DNA of 8,855 nt from Candidatus Caenarcanales bacterium. GTDB taxonomy: Bacteria; Cyanobacteriota; Vampirovibrionia; LMEP-6097. The notes beneath the pieces are model-generated. The model saw only the letters and a list, made by a program, of their open reading frames with translations. It made no database searches and was not told where the DNA came from. The position numbers and the translations under genes were made by a program. Below, one piece after another: positions 6,301 to 8,855 of this stretch (position 1 is the first letter of the stretch; the number at the start of each line of letters is the position of its first letter). The stretch spans positions 1-8,855 of the forward strand of contig JAKVAO010000090.1 of the NCBI GenBank assembly GCA_022447685.1, read 5' to 3'.

Positions 6301-8855
6301 AATCTTCAACTTCGTATCTCAAATGTATAGATCTTCTAGCTTCATTTAGTCTAGGTAAAGTCTTCGCTACCAGAAGTTGATTGTTCTCAATTTTAAAGTA
6401 ACTAGATATTGGAGTTCCATCTGGACCAAGGTCATAAGATCTTTCCTCTAGAACTAGAGTATGAGTATCATTTGGTAAATCAGCATCTTCAATAATAAAA
6501 GTACCTAGCAAAGTATCTACCGGACTAAGTTCAGGCACATCAGGTGATCTGTCATCTAATCTCACGCTTGGATTAGAACCAGCTTGTTGAATACTAATTG
6601 AAACTTCAGCCGTAGCAGTTCCCCCTTTACCATCGCTTACCGTATAAGTAAAAATATCATTACCAGCTATTAATGATGAGTAAGTAAACGTTTTGTTGTC
6701 TGGATTTAAGGTTAAACTATTTAAACCATTATATATAAAGCTTGAGATAGTTAATTCATCACCATCAGTATCACTATCATTTAAAAGTGGGGCTATCTGT
6801 ATTTGATCACCTGAGACTAAAGTTACAGAATCATCAAGCGCCACTGGTGGAGAATTAATCTGAATAAATAATCTTACAAATGCAGTAGCAGAAGCACCTC
6901 GACCGTCAGTTATTGTGTAGCTAATGATACGATCACCTCCATTACTAGCGAATGAAGTAAATGTAAACGTTTTATTATCTGGATTTAATACTAGGGTCTC
7001 ATTTCCAAAATATTGAAAACTAGAGATGCTTAAATCATCACCATCTGGATCACTATCATTTAACAGTGGAGCTATCTGTATCTGTTCACCTGAGACTAAA
7101 GTTACAGAATCATCAAGCGCCACTGGTGAATTATTTGCTTGAATAGTTACTCTCACTATTCCAAGACTTGAATTACCGTTACCATCACTAACTTCATAAG
7201 CAAAAATATCATCATTTGTACCTGATGGTAAATAAGTGAAGGTTTTATTATCAGGATTTAAAGTCAGACTATTTGAACCATTATATATAAAGCTTGAGAT
7301 AGTTAACTCATCACCATCTGGATCACTATCATTTAAGAGTGGAGCTATCTGCATTTCCAAACCTTGAGCAGCATCAACAAAATCATCAACAGCTACAGGT
7401 GACTCATTTACAGGTTGACCGCCTGATCCATCGTCATTAAAATATTTATCAGCATCATGAGGATATATTACTCTTAATAAACTACCCTTTAAGAAAGAGC
7501 CTCCCACTAACCTTAAAACTCCAGTTGCATATCCATATTCAGAACTAAAGATATTACCGCTATTGTCCATAAGTATCTTTCTTGTTTGAGGGGATAAAGG
7601 AATTTTATTTGCAGGTTCTTCAAGTAACTCTTTTTGATCAGATAAAAGTTGAGTAGGACCATAACCATTCAATTGAGTTATGGTATTAGTTTCTAGATCA
7701 TAACGTTTAATTACATTATCAAAACTATCATAAAGCAAAATCTCTTTTCCAGGATCAACATTTATCACATCAGAAATCATTGTATTAACTTCATCTGCAG
7801 GACCATTTCTTTTTTCCTTTGAATCAATTGACATAAATGGTAAAGCAAGTTCAGAACTCTGTCTGTCAGGTGAAATTCTGAGTAAAACCCTAGATATAGT
7901 TTTATATGATAATAGATAAATACTATCGTCTGATGCAACATGAATATTGATCCCTCCATAAGGAAAAGGAAAAGCATTCTGTGGAATATTATTCTCATCT
8001 TTAAACAAATCAAAGCTTACTGAAGCAGAATCTTTATCACCAAATACAGTTGTAACTTCCCTTGAAGCTATATTTACTTGCCTTACTGTATTGAAGTCAA
8101 TAATATATATATTTTGACCACTAGCATCTAAATCCATACCATACAAAATATTGAAAGAAGCATCGCCTCCAATCCCATCTTCTATTACACTAGTTAAGAT
8201 ATTTTTACCAGCGATAATACTAAGAGAAGGGTTACTTGTATCAAAATCTGCAAGTTCTAAAATAGCATCTGCTTTAGACATCACAAAATATATTTTTGAA
8301 TTACTTGTATTAAAATGTAGATTCCTTGCATCAATTCTATTTATATCTATTGCTAAATCTGAAAATAGATTCTGGAAAGTATCAAAAGAAACCAATCTAT
8401 CAACTTTCCTAGTTCTAAAATCAGCTTTCCATAAGCAACTATCTTGAAAAAATAACATGTCGTTATTATGATCAAAAGTAAAATGATAGAGGTTGAAAAA
8501 TATAAAATCATCAAAATTGTACTCTTCTAAGTTTCTCAATGAACCTGATGTAAAAGATCTAACATCAGGTTGGTTCATCAAAATTTGCCCTAACCATGGT
8601 TCTTGAAATTTTTTAGAAGTTGTGATTTCAATTGCTTCAGAAAGTGTTTCACCTTGGCTATTAACACTAGCTACTTTATAGCTATAAGTAGTCTCAGGTG
8701 ACAAATCCTGATCTATAAATTTAAACCCATATCCGTAAGAATGATTGATATATTCTCTAAAATCAGAAGGATACTTCCTTAAGGATGTCCTGCAAAACTC
8801 AGCATGAATATTGAAGTAAAAAAACCATGAAAGAGTAATCACAGATTGAGATAGC
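3314..8855 (-). CDS. Giant multidomain surface/adhesin-like protein, C-terminal part (5' end outside window)
   Basis: Residue 1 is counted at the GTG at 8842, but the frame is open to the window edge (L-S-Q-S before it) and that GTG lies inside an FnIII strand, so the true start is further right. Order: FnIII remainder 1-78 (DLSPETTYSYKVASVNSQGE); an NHL-like beta-propeller, about 80-470, with SIIAGKN near 208 and GMDLDASGQNIYIID; a Gly/Asp linker; three Ig/cadherin-like repeats at 479-753 with DPDGD calcium-type motifs; a cadherin-like domain about 755-865; an unassigned stretch about 866-1080 with a Ser-rich patch near 1002-1018; a second cadherin-like domain 1083-1180; lectin-like block A 1195-1452; a linker domain; lectin-like block B 1570 to near the end. 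No catalytic motif, LPXTG or recognised sorting tail is seen. The likely role is extracellular adhesion or glycan binding (inference). The signal peptide would be outside. The stop is 18 bases from the IS200 left-end hairpin. Confidence 0.85.
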   Translation of the reverse strand, partial: LSQSVITLSWFFYFNIHAEFCRTSLRKYPSDFREYINHSYGYGFKFIDQDLSPETTYSYKVASVNSQGETLSEAIEITTSKKFQEPWLGQILMNQPDVRSFTSGSLRNLEEYNFDDFIFFNLYHFTFDHNNDMLFFQDSCLWKADFRTRKVDRLVSFDTFQNLFSDLAIDINRIDARNLHFNTSNSKIYFVMSKADAILELADFDTSNPSLSIIAGKNILTSVIEDGIGGDASFNILYGMDLDASGQNIYIIDFNTVRQVNIASREVTTVFGDKDSASVSFDLFKDENNIPQNAFPFPYGGINIHVASDDSIYLLSYKTISRVLLRISPDRQSSELALPFMSIDSKEKRNGPADEVNTMISDVINVDPGKEILLYDSFDNVIKRYDLETNTITQLNGYGPTQLLSDQKELLEEPANKIPLSPQTRKILMDNSGNIFSSEYGYATGVLRLVGGSFLKGSLLRVIYPHDADKYFNDDGSGGQPVNESPVAVDDFVDAAQGLEMQIAPLLNDSDPDGDELTISSFIYNGSNSLTLNPDNKTFTYLPSGTNDDIFAYEVSDGNGNSSLGIVRVTIQANNSPVALDDSVTLVSGEQIQIAPLLNDSDPDGDDLSISSFQYFGNETLVLNPDNKTFTFTSFASNGGDRIISYTITDGRGASATAFVRLFIQINSPPVALDDSVTLVSGDQIQIAPLLNDSDTDGDELTISSFIYNGLNSLTLNPDNKTFTYSSLIAGNDIFTYTVSDGKGGTATAEVSISIQQAGSNPSVRLDDRSPDVPELSPVDTLLGTFIIEDADLPNDTHTLVLEERSYDLGPDGTPISSYFKIENNQLLVAKTLPRLNEARRSIHLRYEVEDSTGNKASNYAFVKLIDDDQDDEFDINEASSLFNVDIDKDLINSGTIGSVSELYTYTQEGEDLNTIPEAISFEGLTTNFFTKKDLSIFKVVSKKDATDPGSPAYENFDFKIVTRISESLLSELKDIVFYDLNPQYNFEVNSVGYTYNSLVKHNAGQVSSVSSISSAYSRSRFASEPTYINQTASEIEIDFPYEDKIPLNNSETADIAEGRFKIKFDRATLKDEFTRAHIERGGSQGAPKDILLLDGNSIVENNQSGDLISRLYAPEDKDIFDLISFELVPSENSSKFSIDGNLLLANTIFDFEFYTEDDASEIITVKATDSVGNEYIKELTIQILDTEEPVFEPTRIGETGSMEFPRLGSSKTGMNIKTVYFKGSYENPVVILNHNSNSDSQPAIAVVKNLRENAFDLELQEWLYQNGVRSYNGSNPAVIEYMVFEAGQYELDDGTKIEAGFVNAGNDFSTHNFNTAFTIAPTIFTQVISGSSSQKPVVERLRHDISNTAFSILIEAEEADSLTSQTNQIGYVAIEDSSNSFFNFGTLQLNHTPKKVVITENEIFISRMQSYKGSDTSNLRAYRSGRSSIDVFVQEEQSLDSEMKHTNEEVAYTKLPRNHVIKIQSDTNDQTYLSSEAATTNIAVQLANDFNVYIIDPLKGFVTGNFNLNLLSGSEFASITPDKKIELNASSLKNSNLSGDLISYEIEDISNASKAQAKLTIATQAEGLSDIAEIGSVELVQNSKDAWTTVNLSKTFVDPVVIMSPVTFRGPDPSTLRVRNINSNSFEFQVDEWDYKDGAHTRETVNYLVIEKGIHELKDGSVFEAGDLLVSHEATIQVLNYPNYNLAINADPIILTQVSSVNEASAVVTRLYNISEQSFKVLLSEEEANDGIHAAETVGYLAIYKNPLWSAADSNVRFGNTGVVVNHNLFDINYNALNSKPKCFAQIQTYVGPDPSALRFKNTTQTSLTLFVEEEQSLDNETGHIYEDIGYYCSSEDGLVQANSF
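3350..4135 (-). repeat. Lectin-like block B: second copy of the three-unit module (residues 1570 to about 1831)
   Basis: Unit 1 has EIGSVEL, FVDPVVIMSP, FEFQVDEWDYKDGAHTRE and NYLVIEKG. Unit 2 has DPIILTQVSS, VVTRLYNISEQSFKVLLSEE and VGYLAIY. Unit 3 has CFAQIQTYVGPDPSALRFKN and LFVEEEQSLDNETGH. Each unit of B matches the same-numbered unit of A better than its neighbours, most clearly the EEQSLD-x-E-x-x-H signature of unit 3. Cys1780 and Cys1830 both fall in the last unit and could form a disulfide (inference). The protein ends about a dozen residues after this block. Confidence 0.72.
4487..5260 (-). repeat. Lectin-like block A: three degenerate beta-sandwich units (residues 1195-1452)
   Basis: Unit 1 runs from ETGSMEF through NPVVIL, FDLELQEW and IEYMVFEAG. 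Unit 2 contains PTIFTQVISG, VVERLRHDISNTAFSILI and IGYVAIE. Unit 3 contains FISRMQSYKGSDTSNLRAY and VFVQEEQSLDSEMKHTNEE. The shared pattern is: a hydrophobic P-V-V strand, a short loop, R-x-x-N/D-I, a hydrophobic strand, then E-E or E-W, an H/N-x-x-E turn, and Y-x-V/A-I. It resembles H-type-lectin-like folds, but that assignment is by pattern only. The block is repeated as block B. Confidence 0.7.
6724..6754. repeat. 31-base exact repeat, copy 1 (partner 7276-7306)
   Basis: This is identical to 7276-7306 and encodes the L-T-I-S-S-F-I-Y-N-G part in Ig-like repeat 3. The corresponding part of repeat 2 is clearly different (encoding SISSFQYFGN), so this stretch of repeat 3 groups with repeat 1. 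Confidence 0.9.
6807..6849. repeat. 43-base exact repeat, copy 1 (partner 7086-7128)
   Basis: These 43 bases are identical to 7086-7128, 279 bases away. They encode the segment around SPVALDDSVTLVSG at the N-terminal end of Ig-like repeats 3 and 2. The first repeat does not share this sequence. Confidence 0.9.
7086..7128. repeat. 43-base exact repeat, copy 2 (partner 6807-6849)
   Basis: This is the partner of 6807-6849. It lies in Ig-like repeat 2 of the giant protein. Exact identity including third codon positions indicates a recent copy event rather than protein-level constraint. Confidence 0.9.
7276..7306. repeat. 31-base exact repeat, copy 2 (partner 6724-6754)
   Basis: This lies in Ig-like repeat 1 of the giant protein. 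It matches repeat 3 exactly across 31 bases but not the intervening repeat 2. Confidence 0.9.

Larger units (their letters stand above)
6584..7408 (-). repeat. Three tandem Ig/cadherin-like repeats of about 91-93 codons
   Basis: The repeats start at residues 479, 570 and 663 of the giant protein (DNA 7408, 7135 and 6856). Each begins with a SPVA-type DD motif, contains IAPLLNDSD followed by P/T-DGD, and has LNPDNKTFT in the middle. They match the bacterial Ig-like/cadherin-like modules found tandemly in large adhesins. The acidic DxDGD loops probably bind calcium and stiffen the rod. Long identical DNA stretches (a 43-base and a 31-base match) show recent duplication or exchange. Confidence 0.88.

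Noticed and set aside
6584..7408. CRISPR-like array
   Set aside because: The periodic identity is protein-coding with units of about 275 bases and no spacer structure.
7777..8013. Minus-strand open frame of 78 codons
   Set aside because: It overlaps the giant gene in another frame on the same strand and is composed of hydrophobic low-information sequence; the propeller frame is the real one.
8151..8447. Plus-strand open frame of 98 codons
   Set aside because: It is antisense to the propeller part of the giant gene and its composition mirrors the coding strand; no motif or start signal is seen.

Overview
This window is strongly AT-rich (about two thirds A+T by eye) and uses the standard code, with TAA, TGA and TAG all acting as stops. 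It comes from an accessory, rearranged part of a bacterial chromosome. The two long genes encode very large secreted or surface proteins. They are built from fibronectin III, cadherin/Ig-like, beta-propeller and lectin-like modules of the kind common in aquatic Gram-negative bacteria (PVC group, Bacteroidetes, some Gammaproteobacteria). The sequence alone does not fix the phylum.

Layout: (1) Bases 1-73 look like the right end of an IS5-family insertion sequence: the last 15 codons of its transposase, a short tail and a putative terminal repeat. (2) From about 73 to 2487 on the plus strand lies a long open gene for a cellulose-binding/glycoside-hydrolase-like protein with an FnIII domain and a GLUG-type beta-helix tail. 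Its N-terminus is missing, and its homology starts exactly where the IS-like sequence stops. (3) Bases 2491-2523 form a 14-bp-stem terminator between convergent genes. (4) Bases 2542-3295 on the minus strand are a gene graveyard: a family 2 glycosyltransferase with two internal deletions and no N-terminus, fused in frame to a shredded IS200-type tnpA whose start, an early TAG and the left-end hairpin can still be read. (5) From 3314 to the right edge, on the minus strand, is the C-terminal 1,846 codons of a giant multidomain surface protein whose start lies outside the window.

No operon or working pathway can be reconstructed. The common theme is cell-surface or extracellular carbohydrate biology (putative polysaccharide-acting protein, glycosyltransferase, lectin-like adhesin) cut up by two different insertion sequences. 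The long decapitated gene has no internal stops, so its disruption is probably recent. The IS200/glycosyltransferase relic carries several deletions and is probably older. The most informative structures are the IS/gene junction at 73-76, the tnpA-glycosyltransferase chimera, the mosaic third Ig-like repeat, and two copies of a three-unit lectin-like block at the C-terminus of the giant protein.
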